Assembly: GCF_006716565.1 (NCBI RefSeq)
Contig: NZ_VFPG01000001.1
Coordinates: forward strand, 248,001 to 312,000
Origin: Nocardia bhagyanarayanae
GTDB lineage: Bacteria > Actinomycetota > Actinomycetes > Mycobacteriales > Mycobacteriaceae
Direction: 5' to 3'
DNA length: 64,000 nt
Positions within the stretch are counted from its first letter, which is position 1; each line of letters begins with the position of its first letter. Positions 48,415 through 56,917 of this stretch are shown piece after piece. The notes beneath the pieces were generated by a model. That model saw only the letters and a program-made list of their open reading frames with translations, was not told where the DNA came from and ran no database searches. A program made the translations under genes and the position numbers.

Positions 48415-50067
48415 GTGAGCACCACTTTGCATGCGCGCGGACTCTCCGCCGGACACGGCGAACGCACCCTGTTCGACGATCTGGATCTGACGCTCGCTCC
48501 GGGCGACGTGATCGGCTTGGTCGGCGTCAATGGCGCGGGCAAGTCGACGTTGCTGCGCATGCTCGCCGACCGAGCGACGCCCACCGGCTCGATCACGCTC
48601 AGCCCGCCGGACGCGACGGTCGGCTACCTCGCGCAGGAGCCGGAGCGGATTCCCGGCGAAACGGTCTTGGAGTTCCTCGGCCGCCGCACGGGGGTAACGG
48701 CGGCGCAGCACGCGATGGACTCCGCCGCGGAACGGCTTGCCGAGGGCGGTGCCGACGACTACACGCCCGCGCTGGAACGCTGGCTCGCGCTCGGCGGGGC
48801 GGATCTCGATCAGCGGGCAGAGGAGGTCGCCGCCGAGCTCGGCCTCACCGAGAGCCTCGCGAGCGGGTTGGACACGCCGATGACGGGTCTCTCCGGCGGT
48901 CAAGCGGCGCGCGCCGGTCTGGCCTCGGTCTTGTTGTCCCGCTTCGACATTCTGTTGCTCGACGAGCCGACCAATGATCTCGACCTGGATGGACTCGCTC
49001 GGCTCGAGCAGTTCGTCACGGGCGTGCGGGTGCCGCTGATGGTGATCAGCCACGATCGAGAGTTCTTGGCGCGCACGGTGAACCGGATCGTCGAGCTGGA
49101 TCTGGCGCAGCAGCAGGTGGGCGTCTACGACGGTAGCTACGAGTCGTACCTGGCCGAACGGGCGATCGCGCGACAGCATGCCAGGGACTCGTACGAGGAG
49201 TACGCCGACACCAAAGCGGCGCTGGAGGCGCGGGCGCAGATGCAGCGCAACTGGCTCGAGCACGGAGTGCGCAACGCTCGCCGCAAGGCTCGCGACCCGA
49301 AGAAGCTGGATTCCGACAAGGCGGGCCGAAAGATGCGCGCTGAGTCGACCGAGAAGCAGGCGGCCAAAGCCCGCCAGACGCAGCGCCGTATCGAGCGGCT
49401 GGAAGCCGTGGAGGAGCCGCGCAAGGAGTGGGAGCTGCGGATGTCCATCGCCGCGGCGCCGCGCAGCGGGTCGGTGGTAGCCACGGTCTCCGACGCGACG
49501 GTCACCCGCGGTGATTTCACCCTGGGGCCGGTGACGACCCAGGTCGACTGGGCCGATCGGATCGTGCTGACCGGTGCGAACGGTTCCGGCAAGTCGACAC
49601 TGCTCGCGCTGCTGCTCGGCAAGATCCAGCCCGACTCGGGGACCGCGGCGCTCGGCTCCGGTGTCGAGATCGGGGAGGTCGACCAGGCGCGCGGACTCTT
49701 CCGCGGAACAGCCTCCCTCGCGGACACTTTCAGCGCGGAAATGCCGGACTGGCCGGACGCCGAGGTCCGCACGTTGCTGGCGAAGTTCGGGCTGCGCGGG
49801 CCGCACGTGCTGCGTGCCTGCGACACGCTCTCGCCCGGCGAGCGCACGCGTGCGGCGCTGGCGCTCTTGCAGGCACGCGGGGTGAACCTGCTGGTTCTGG
49901 ACGAGCCCACGAACCACCTCGACCTGCCCGCGATCGAACAGCTGGAGCAGGCCGTCGAATCCTTCACCGGCACGATGCTGCTGGTTACGCACGATCGACG
50001 GATGCTGGATTCGGTTCGCGCGACCCGACGTTGGCATATGGACAACGGCAAACTCGTCGAGGACTGA
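48415..50067 (+). CDS. ABC-F family ATP-binding protein
   Basis: The 550-residue protein has two ABC ATPase domains and no membrane helices. Domain 1 has Walker A GVNGAGKST (near residue 39), signature LSGGQ and Walker B LLLDEPTNDLD. Domain 2 has GANGSGKST, LSPGE and LVLDEPTNHLD. A charged linker of coiled-coil type (residues about 240-345) separates them. ABC-F proteins act on the ribosome as translation factors or antibiotic-resistance factors; specificity cannot be told from the sequence. The start is a GTG at 48415. Confidence 0.92.
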   Translation: MSTTLHARGLSAGHGERTLFDDLDLTLAPGDVIGLVGVNGAGKSTLLRMLADRATPTGSITLSPPDATVGYLAQEPERIPGETVLEFLGRRTGVTAAQHAMDSAAERLAEGGADDYTPALERWLALGGADLDQRAEEVAAELGLTESLASGLDTPMTGLSGGQAARAGLASVLLSRFDILLLDEPTNDLDLDGLARLEQFVTGVRVPLMVISHDREFLARTVNRIVELDLAQQQVGVYDGSYESYLAERAIARQHARDSYEEYADTKAALEARAQMQRNWLEHGVRNARRKARDPKKLDSDKAGRKMRAESTEKQAAKARQTQRRIERLEAVEEPRKEWELRMSIAAAPRSGSVVATVSDATVTRGDFTLGPVTTQVDWADRIVLTGANGSGKSTLLALLLGKIQPDSGTAALGSGVEIGEVDQARGLFRGTASLADTFSAEMPDWPDAEVRTLLAKFGLRGPHVLRACDTLSPGERTRAALALLQARGVNLLVLDEPTNHLDLPAIEQLEQAVESFTGTMLLVTHDRRMLDSVRATRRWHMDNGKLVED

Positions 50068-50097
50068 CCGGTCTTCCCGGAGTTGGGTAACCATTGC

Positions 50098-50976
50098 TCA
50101 CCGCCCCCGCATCGCGCACCGGATGGGCTCGATGAAGTTTTCGGGTCGCTGGTACACATCGGTGGCGGTCGCGTAGTAGACGGTCCAGCCGTCCGCGGAG
50201 AGCCAGTTGTGCCGCCGGTCGTCGCGCGCTGCCGCGGCTTCGCCGGAATGCCATGTGGCGCTGTCGTACTCCAGGCCGATCCGCCACTCGGGCCAGCCGA
50301 GATCGAGTCGCCGTAGCCCGTTCCTGGTCGACACCTCGACCTGTGGCTCTGGGCGTGGCAGTCCGGCGTCGATACAGCGCAGCCGCGTCCGCGACTCCAT
50401 TGGCGACTCCGCACGACCGTCCGCGAGTTCGATCAACTCCACCGCTTGCACGTAGCCGCGACGGCCACGGTGACGTTCACTCTCTGCGAGCAAGGCCGTA
50501 CAGGACAATCCGAGGCGCAGTCCGGAGTCCAACGTCGCCAGTGCGTCGAGGCGGTCGGAGGTACGCGCGACATCGACGGCGGTTCGGATCGCGTTCGTGG
50601 CGACGATGCCGTGGATCAGTTCCAGATCCCCCGGCCCTGTCCGATCGCCGTGTACCACCAAGCGCGAGGTCCGCGATCGCTGAACGCCGAGCACATGCGT
50701 TGTGCTGCTCCCGGACACCGCGAATCCATGCAGCTCCGCGGCGGTCTCGTACGCGGCTGCCAGCGACTGGGCTCCAATTGATAGTCGCGCGGCCTCCACT
50801 CGCAGTTGAGGGGTCGGCGTTGTCGCGGATTCGCGGTAGACACCGTGGAACACGCGCACCCAGTCGCCGCGGTCGACGCGAGTGCGCATTTCGGCACGGG
50901 TGTACTCGCACAAGGCCTGCCAGGCGGTGAAGGCGCCGAATTGCTTGTCTCGAACTTCGGTCAGTCCCGGTCGCAT
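50098..50976 (-). CDS. AbiEi-like antitoxin domain / DUF559 endonuclease-fold protein
   Basis: The 292-residue protein has an N-terminal winged-helix region like AbiEi-type antitoxin domains (residues 15-60, GDWVRVFHGVYRES). The C-terminal half is DUF559-like with ESRTRLRCIDAGLPRPEPQVEV, RLDLGWPEWRIGLEYD and WHSG, in which the conserved Glu, Asp and Glu-Tyr-Asp residues of the Vsr/PD-(D/E)XK fold are present. These fused proteins are common and uncharacterised in actinobacteria. No partner toxin gene is adjacent; the 53-bp repeat module lies upstream. Confidence 0.8.
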   Translation of the reverse strand: MRPGLTEVRDKQFGAFTAWQALCEYTRAEMRTRVDRGDWVRVFHGVYRESATTPTPQLRVEAARLSIGAQSLAAAYETAAELHGFAVSGSSTTHVLGVQRSRTSRLVVHGDRTGPGDLELIHGIVATNAIRTAVDVARTSDRLDALATLDSGLRLGLSCTALLAESERHRGRRGYVQAVELIELADGRAESPMESRTRLRCIDAGLPRPEPQVEVSTRNGLRRLDLGWPEWRIGLEYDSATWHSGEAAAARDDRRHNWLSADGWTVYYATATDVYQRPENFIEPIRCAMRGR

Positions 50977-51225
50977 GGGACCACTTTGGGCTCATCGCGT
51001 GGAGGGCTGGATTTGGTGACCTGGGGAAATGGTTGGGCGGTGGATAACTCTGGGCCTGTGGACAACTCGCCGGTTAGTGGGTGCAGGGACTGATACCGCG
51101 TCGGAGGTCGGTGGTACTCGGCTGTTCGTAGGTCCGGGGCTCGGGGTTAGTCGGGCATCTTGGGCGCTCGCCTGTGGTTGTGGCGGGGAAATTTGGCTGG
51201 TCGTTCTGATGGGTGACTCGCATTC

Positions 51226-51596
51226 TGGCTGGCGGCTGGGAAACCGGTGGGTCGCGCTCTGGCTGGCGACTCGCGTTTGGGGTGGTGGTTGGGAATCGGG
51301 TTGGTCGCGCTCTGGTGGCCAACTCGTGTCTGGGGTGGTGGCTGGTGAACCGGTGGGTCACGTGCTGGTGGGCGAATCGCGTTAGGGGTGGTGGCTGGTG
51401 AACCGGTGGGTCACGTGCTGGTGGGCGAATCGCGTTTGGGGTGGTAGCTGGGAATCGGATTGGTCGCGCTCTGGTGGCCAACTCGCGTTTGGGGTGGTGG
51501 CTGGTGAACCGGTGGGTCGCGCGCTGGCTGGCGCCTCGCGTTTGGGGTGGTGGCTGGGAATCGGATTGGTCGCGCTCTGTGGAGCAACCCGCGTGT
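51226..51596. repeat. 53-bp tandem repeat array, copy 2 (7 units)
   Basis: Seven units of exactly 53 bp start at 51226, 51279, 51332, 51385, 51438, 51491 and 51544. Each begins GGGGTGGTGGCTGG or a variant, contains GGTCGCGCTCTGG or GGTCACGTGCTGG, and ends CTCGCGTTT. They are of the same family and orientation as the array at 36849. A decayed unit precedes them. Confidence 0.93.
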
Positions 51597-52095
51597 GGGG
51601 TGGTGGCTGGGGCGAGACTCCAAAAGCTCTACACCCTCGCATAGTGCGCCCACCCAGGCATTCCTCGAAGCAGTGCTGGGCACGACGAGTGCCGTACCCG
51701 ACTTACCTCCCGCAGTCGGGTGGGATAGCGCAACTCCCAGCCCGCTCCACCGGCTGTGGTTACGTCCACAGACCTGGGATGAGGAAGGAGTCGAAATCGA
51801 CGGGAGAGAAATGGTGGTTACCAAGGCGGTTTCAACCACCATATGACTACCGTCGAAACCATTTCACTATCGACGGTAGTCAAATGGCGGTAGAGGCCTT
51901 GACACCAGAGGAGCCAGAAGAGCCCACAACCGACAAACGCGACAACACCCCTCCCGTCACCGCCCCACAACGCAACCACAGCCAGTCGACCACGCCGGAA
52001 ACCGAACCCACCCCACCCAACAGCGGGAGGTAAGCCGGGTACCCCACCTAACGCGCCCAGCACCGCTCACAGGCAAACCATGGCAGGCAAACCAA
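51597..52095. repeat. 499-bp block, copy 2, adjoining the 53-bp array
   Basis: It matches 37322-37820 along its whole length, in the same orientation, with equal total length. It contains the same inverted repeat (GACTACCGTCGA/TCGACGGTAGTC, 51845-51881). Homology fades after 52095, although a GGCTGTCACTG segment is shared further on. Confidence 0.88.
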
Positions 52096-52423
52096 CCCGA
52101 ACCAGCGAACCCGGGATCACGTCACCCAACGCAACCACGAAACCGAGCCCGCCGCCACCGCCTTACCCGTTCTAGGAAGACCAGCTCTGGGTACACCAGC
52201 CTCAGGCTGTCACTGCCAAGCCTTGAAACACGCGACCAGCCTCCGAAGCCAGCCTCTCGGCACACCCGCCTCCAGCTGTCACTGCCAAGCCTTGAACCGA
52301 GGGACCAGCCCGCAAAGCCGAGCTCTCGATTCACCAGCCTGCGAAACCGAGCTCTCGGTTCACCAGCCCGCAACCCTCACCGCCACCCCTGAAACGCCAA
52401 GCGATGCAAGCCGACCAACGAAC
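52096..52423. repeat. Downstream repeat region before glmM
   Basis: A CTGTCACTGCCAAGCC-centred 21-bp sequence occurs at 52207 and 52276. From 52305 a 29-bp unit (CCAGCCCGCAAAGCCGAGCT-type) is repeated at 52334 and partly at 52363. No gene is supported. A diverged homologue of the first part occurs at 37.9 kb. Confidence 0.7.
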
Positions 52424-53800
52424 CTAAACCGACGCAACCCGCTTCGCCAGATCATCCGCGAGCTGCTTCGCCTGCACCGGATCCGTCGCCTCGACCATCA
52501 CCCGAACCAACTGCTCGGTACCGCTGGGACGCAACAGAATCCGCCCGGAATCCCCGAGCACACGCTCCGCTTCCGACACCGCATCACGCACTTCCGGCGC
52601 GGCGGCAACAGCCGCCTTGTCGTTCACCGGCACGTTGACCAGCACCTGCGGCACCGTCTCCAGGACGCTGGCGAGGTCGGCGAGGGTGCGGCCGGTCTGG
52701 GCCATACGCGCCATCAGGCGCAGGCCGGTGAGGATGCCGTCGCCGGTGGTGCCGTACTTCGGGAAGACCACGTGACCGGACTGCTCGCCGCCGAGGCTGT
52801 AGCCGCCGCGGCGTAGTTCCTCCAGCACGTAGCGGTCGCCGACGGCGGTGGTGCGCAAGCTGATTCCGGCGTCGCGCATGGCGATGTGCAGGCCGAGGTT
52901 GCTCATGACGGTGGCGACCAGCGTGTCCTTCGCGAGTTCGCCCGCGTCCTTCATGGCGAGGGCGAGGATCGCGAGGATCGCGTCGCCGTCGACGATATTG
53001 CCGTCGGCGTCCACGGCGAGGCAGCGGTCGGCGTCGCCGTCGTGGGCGAGTCCGAGGTCGGCGCCGTGCTCGCGGACCGCGGCCTGCACCTGCTCGAGAT
53101 GGGTCGAGCCGCAGCCGTCGTTGATGTTGAGGCCGTCGGGTTCGGCGTTGATGGCGATCACCGTCGCACCGGCCTCGCGGTACGCGGCGGGACCGACCTC
53201 GGCGGCGGCACCGTGCGCGCAGTCGACCACCACGGTGAGCCCGCTCAGGTCCTGCCCGGTGCCCTCGACCAGATGCTCGACGTACCGCTCGTGCGTGCCT
53301 TCGAGGCTGTACTGATCCGGGATGACCAGGCCGTGGTCGCGCGCGCCGGAGGCGTTCAGAACTCGGCCGATGCCCGCGCCGGTCGGACGCTGCGCGGCGT
53401 CTTCGGCGAGCAGTGCCTCGATCCGGTCCTCGACGGCGTCGTCGAGTTTGTGACCGCCCGCGGCGAAGATCTTGATTCCGTTGTCCGGCATGGGGTTGTG
53501 CGAGGCGGAGATCATCACGCCGAGGCACGCGTCGTACAGGCCGGTGAGGTAGGCGACCGCGGGCGTCGGCAGCACACCCACCGAGAGCACGTTCACGCCC
53601 GCCGCGGTCAGCCCGGCGGTCACGGCGGCCTCCAGCATCTCGCCGGATGCCCTCGGGTCGCGGCCGACCACCGCGAGCGCGCGCTTCTTGCCGCGGCCGA
53701 GCACCTGCGCCGCCGCTTCGGAAACTCGCAGTGCCAGTTCCGGACTCAGCGATCCGTTGGCAAGCCCGCGGACACCGTCGGTGCCGAACAAACGTCCCAT
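52424..53800 (-). CDS. glmM: Phosphoglucosamine mutase
   Basis: The 458-residue enzyme interconverts glucosamine-6-phosphate and glucosamine-1-phosphate on the way to UDP-GlcNAc. It starts [15 protein letters not shown], has the catalytic phosphoserine loop [14 protein letters not shown], the metal-binding DGDADRC loop, [10 protein letters not shown], and [15 protein letters not shown]. The ATG at 53800 is preceded by GAGGGGCGAGG. Confidence 0.97.
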   Translation of the reverse strand: MGRLFGTDGVRGLANGSLSPELALRVSEAAAQVLGRGKKRALAVVGRDPRASGEMLEAAVTAGLTAAGVNVLSVGVLPTPAVAYLTGLYDACLGVMISASHNPMPDNGIKIFAAGGHKLDDAVEDRIEALLAEDAAQRPTGAGIGRVLNASGARDHGLVIPDQYSLEGTHERYVEHLVEGTGQDLSGLTVVVDCAHGAAAEVGPAAYREAGATVIAINAEPDGLNINDGCGSTHLEQVQAAVREHGADLGLAHDGDADRCLAVDADGNIVDGDAILAILALAMKDAGELAKDTLVATVMSNLGLHIAMRDAGISLRTTAVGDRYVLEELRRGGYSLGGEQSGHVVFPKYGTTGDGILTGLRLMARMAQTGRTLADLASVLETVPQVLVNVPVNDKAAVAAAPEVRDAVSEAERVLGDSGRILLRPSGTEQLVRVMVEATDPVQAKQLADDLAKRVASV

Positions 53801-54008
53801 ACCTCGCCCCTCATCGGTGGTTTCGCGACATGCGCGTTGGCCCGCAGGCGTCGGCCTGAGCAACCGCAGGGCCCGAACGCCGCGACTCAATACAGCGAGA
53901 GCAGGCGACCAGCGGTGCTGGAAGCCTGCTCTCGTACAGCTGCCGCGCCGACCATACCGCCCCCGGCACCCCCAGGGTGCCGGATGGCGGTGATCGACGA
54001 AGCCAAAA

Positions 54009-54509
54009 TCAGCGCTTCGAGTACTGAGGCGCCTTACGCGCCTTCTTCAGACCGTACTTCTTGCGCTCGGTGGCACGCGGGTCACGGGTCAGGAAGCCGG
54101 CCCGCTTCAGGGCGGGACGGTCCTCGGGGGTGACCTCGATCAGCGCGCGGGCGATAGCCAGACGCAGGGCGCCTGCCTGGCCCGACGGGCCGCCGCCGAC
54201 CAGGCGGGCGTGCACGTCGAAGGACTCGGTGCGCTCGACGGTCACCAGCGGCGACTTGACCAGCTGCTGGTGCACCTTGTTCGGGAAGTAGTCCTCGATG
54301 GTGCGGCCGTTGAGCACGAAGTTGCCGGAGCCGGGCAGCAGCCGGACGCGGACGACGGCTTCCTTGCGGCGGCCGACGGTCTGCACCGGGCGATCGATGA
54401 CGACCGGGGCGTAGGCGGCGGGCTCGGCGTCGTAGCCGTAGTCCTCCTCCACGACCTCGACGGCGGCCTCGTCGGCGAAGTCCTCGTTGAATTCCTCGGG
54501 AGCGGTCAC
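54009..54509 (-). CDS. rpsI: 30S ribosomal protein S9
   Basis: The 166-residue protein ends in the conserved [25 protein letters not shown]; the C-terminal Lys-Arg tail reaches the ribosomal P site. It also has [13 protein letters not shown] and [18 protein letters not shown]. An acidic N-terminal extension of about 40 residues is typical of actinobacteria. The start is a GTG that overlaps the rplM stop by 4 nt. Confidence 0.97.
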   Translation of the reverse strand: MTAPEEFNEDFADEAAVEVVEEDYGYDAEPAAYAPVVIDRPVQTVGRRKEAVVRVRLLPGSGNFVLNGRTIEDYFPNKVHQQLVKSPLVTVERTESFDVHARLVGGGPSGQAGALRLAIARALIEVTPEDRPALKRAGFLTRDPRATERKKYGLKKARKAPQYSKR

Positions 54510-54949
54510 TGGGCCACCTGCTTGATCTCGAACGGAACGGGCTGCTGAGCGGCGTGCGGATGGTTCGGGCCCGCGTAGACCTTGAGCTTGCCCGCGATCG
54601 CGTTGCCCAGCTTGTTCTTCGGGATCATGCCCTTGACGGCCTTCTCCACGAGACGCTCCGGACGGGTCTCCAACACCTGACCGACAGTGCGCGACTTGAG
54701 GCCGCCCGGGTGCCCGGAGTGGTGGTGGATGAGCTTGTCGGTGCGCTTGTTGCCGGAGATGGCAACCTTGTCCGCGTTGATGATGATGACGAAATCGCCA
54801 CCATCGAAGTTCGGCGCGTAGGTCGGCTTGTTCTTGCCACGCAGCAGATTCGCTGCCTGGACGGCAAGACGGCCGAGCACTACGTCAGTGGCGTCGATGA
54901 CGTACCACTTACGGGTCACGTCACCCGCCTTGGGGCTGTACGTAGGCAC
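54506..54949 (-). CDS. rplM: 50S ribosomal protein L13
   Basis: The 147-residue protein has [41 protein letters not shown], and [30 protein letters not shown]. The start is a GTG at 54949 with AGGGAAG upstream. It forms an operon with rpsI. The 176 bp upstream should hold its promoter. Confidence 0.97.
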   Translation of the reverse strand: MPTYSPKAGDVTRKWYVIDATDVVLGRLAVQAANLLRGKNKPTYAPNFDGGDFVIIINADKVAISGNKRTDKLIHHHSGHPGGLKSRTVGQVLETRPERLVEKAVKGMIPKNKLGNAIAGKLKVYAGPNHPHAAQQPVPFEIKQVAQ

Positions 54950-55125
54950 AGTGCTTCCCTGTCTGTCGTCGGTGTTGCCAGCCAAAAGCGTGCGGTCGAG
55001 GTGATCCCGGCGGCCGGTTGAGACCCGGGCCTCGGTGTGCGAACTGGTGATCCACGAGGAATCTCCCGATCGCCCACACGCCAACGCAGAACGATACCAG
55101 GAAGGTATCGAGGGCCCGAATTCGG

Positions 55126-56844
55126 TCAGATCTCGACCGGGGCCCCCGGGTCGATCGCGCCCGGCGGGCCGGGCACCACGTAGCGCAGTGTGTCCATACT
55201 CGGCGGCGCGCATTCCGAATCCACCGCGGCGGGCTCCCGGACGGCGGCGATTCCCTGCTTGCGCTCGCCCGGCGCGACGTGTGGCGTCAGACCGCAGGCC
55301 ACGGGGACGACCTCGTCGACCACCGAACGGATCGACTCGGCGGCGCCGGTGAGCTCGATCCGGTCGCCCTCGGCGGGCATGGCAACCACGGCCAGCGCCA
55401 CCGCACCGGCGATGGTGTGCGCGCCGAACAGGTTGCCCTTCATCTTGCCCCAGATCTTGCCCTTGCGGCCCTTGCCGTCCTCGTCGTCGTCCTCTGACTC
55501 CGACGCGGGCTCCTGCCAGGAACCTTGCTGGTTCGGCGGCGGATAAGGCGACCGCGGACCGGGCGGGGGCGAGCCGGGAGCCTGGTAACCGAGGGCGGGA
55601 TTCCGCTGATCGTCGCCGTGCTGGCCCGGCGGCCTGGTGAACCGGCTGCCCAATTCCGCAAGGTTCGGCGGGAGACCGCGCGCCAGCTCCTCGCGGGTGA
55701 CGCGGGTGGTCGGCTCCTCGCTGGGCGCGGGTTCGGTGTTCGGCCGCACGGTCGGGTAACCGGGGCCGTAGGTGACCACGGGCGATCCCGACGGAGCCTG
55801 CGGGCCGAGATCGGGCCGCTGCGCCGTTTCCGGTGGACGGTGAGCCGATTCGACCGGCCGCTGCGCCGGTTGCACAGGTGGTTCGACGGGACGCTGCATC
55901 GGTTCGACAGGCCGCTGACCCGCATCGGCCTGCCACTGCCCCGGATGCTGAGCTTGCGGCGGATAGTCGCTCCGACCGCCCTGCTCTGGCTCCTCGACCG
56001 CGCTGTCCGTGACCAGCAGGTGCGTGGCCCCCAGCACCAACGCGTGCATCGGATGATCGGCGACCTGCAACCGGTGACCCAGGTGATTCTGGAACGCGAA
56101 TCGCAGCGCCTCGTTGAAGCAGACATTGCCGCTCAACAACACCGTCGAAGTGTCCGCGCCGATGGAGCGGGCCGCGGCCATGACCTCGATCACCACATTG
56201 TCGGCCGAGCGCGCGTCCCGCATGGCGTCGCTGGTGACCGGCACGTCGACCGATTCGGTGGGCTGCTCGTCGTCACCGTGCACCGCGACGACCAGCATCG
56301 TGCGGCCGTCGGAGTAGACGCCGGTCGCGCCGACACCGCGCGGATTGCGCTGATCGGGCGCGCGCACCAAGCCGAGCGCGCGCACGTACCCCGAGAGCGC
56401 GACGCTCTCCGGCAGCGGTTCCACCACCACGTCGAGCGTCTCGACGAGCTCGGCGTACACCTCGACCTTCTCGTCCGGCCAGCCGTCCGGGAAGGGCAGC
56501 GCCACCACGTCCGGCTTGCCGCGCAGGTACTTGCCGATGGCGGCGAGCGGGTTGTACATCCTGGCGCGGAAGACCATCTCCGCGGGCCAGGTCGCCCCGG
56601 CCACCACGATCTGCGGGTGACCGAGGATGTCGCGCACGTCGGCGATGGCCATCCCGAGGTCGGGACGCTGCCGGTCGACACCGGCGGTGTGCAGCCGGCC
56701 GGACGAATCGGCCAGCAGATACGCCGGCGGCGTGTACGTACCCTCCACCTGCACCGGCCGGATCGGAGTTCGCCCGCCGCCCGCTGCCACGGACACCACA
56801 TCCCAACCGAGATGCACTGCCCCTACTCGCACCGTCACAGTCAT
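55126..56844 (-). CDS. Type VII secretion-associated protein, Rv3446c-like
   Basis: The 572-residue protein begins with an actin/Hsp70-like half ([50 protein letters not shown]). A Pro/Gln-rich repetitive linker follows ([18 protein letters not shown] repeats), then one hydrophobic helix near residue 480 ([15 protein letters not shown]) and a short C-terminal domain with three Cys. Its place next to rplM-rpsI corresponds to Rv3446c beside the ESX-4 genes of M. tuberculosis. It shares general fold and architecture with the 28038 protein. Confidence 0.78.
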   Translation of the reverse strand: MTVTVRVGAVHLGWDVVSVAAGGGRTPIRPVQVEGTYTPPAYLLADSSGRLHTAGVDRQRPDLGMAIADVRDILGHPQIVVAGATWPAEMVFRARMYNPLAAIGKYLRGKPDVVALPFPDGWPDEKVEVYAELVETLDVVVEPLPESVALSGYVRALGLVRAPDQRNPRGVGATGVYSDGRTMLVVAVHGDDEQPTESVDVPVTSDAMRDARSADNVVIEVMAAARSIGADTSTVLLSGNVCFNEALRFAFQNHLGHRLQVADHPMHALVLGATHLLVTDSAVEEPEQGGRSDYPPQAQHPGQWQADAGQRPVEPMQRPVEPPVQPAQRPVESAHRPPETAQRPDLGPQAPSGSPVVTYGPGYPTVRPNTEPAPSEEPTTRVTREELARGLPPNLAELGSRFTRPPGQHGDDQRNPALGYQAPGSPPPGPRSPYPPPNQQGSWQEPASESEDDDEDGKGRKGKIWGKMKGNLFGAHTIAGAVALAVVAMPAEGDRIELTGAAESIRSVVDEVVPVACGLTPHVAPGERKQGIAAVREPAAVDSECAPPSMDTLRYVVPGPPGAIDPGAPVEI

Positions 56845-56917
56845 AAGTGTGCCTGCTGCGCGAGCGAGATGCGCGCGATCCCAGCCGAGCCCACGTCGTG
56901 GCGGTTCGAGTAGGCGG

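Noticed and set aside
48000..50094. 712-codon minus-strand ORF over the ABC-F gene
   Set aside because: Antisense shadow; the plus strand has two complete ABC ATPase domains.
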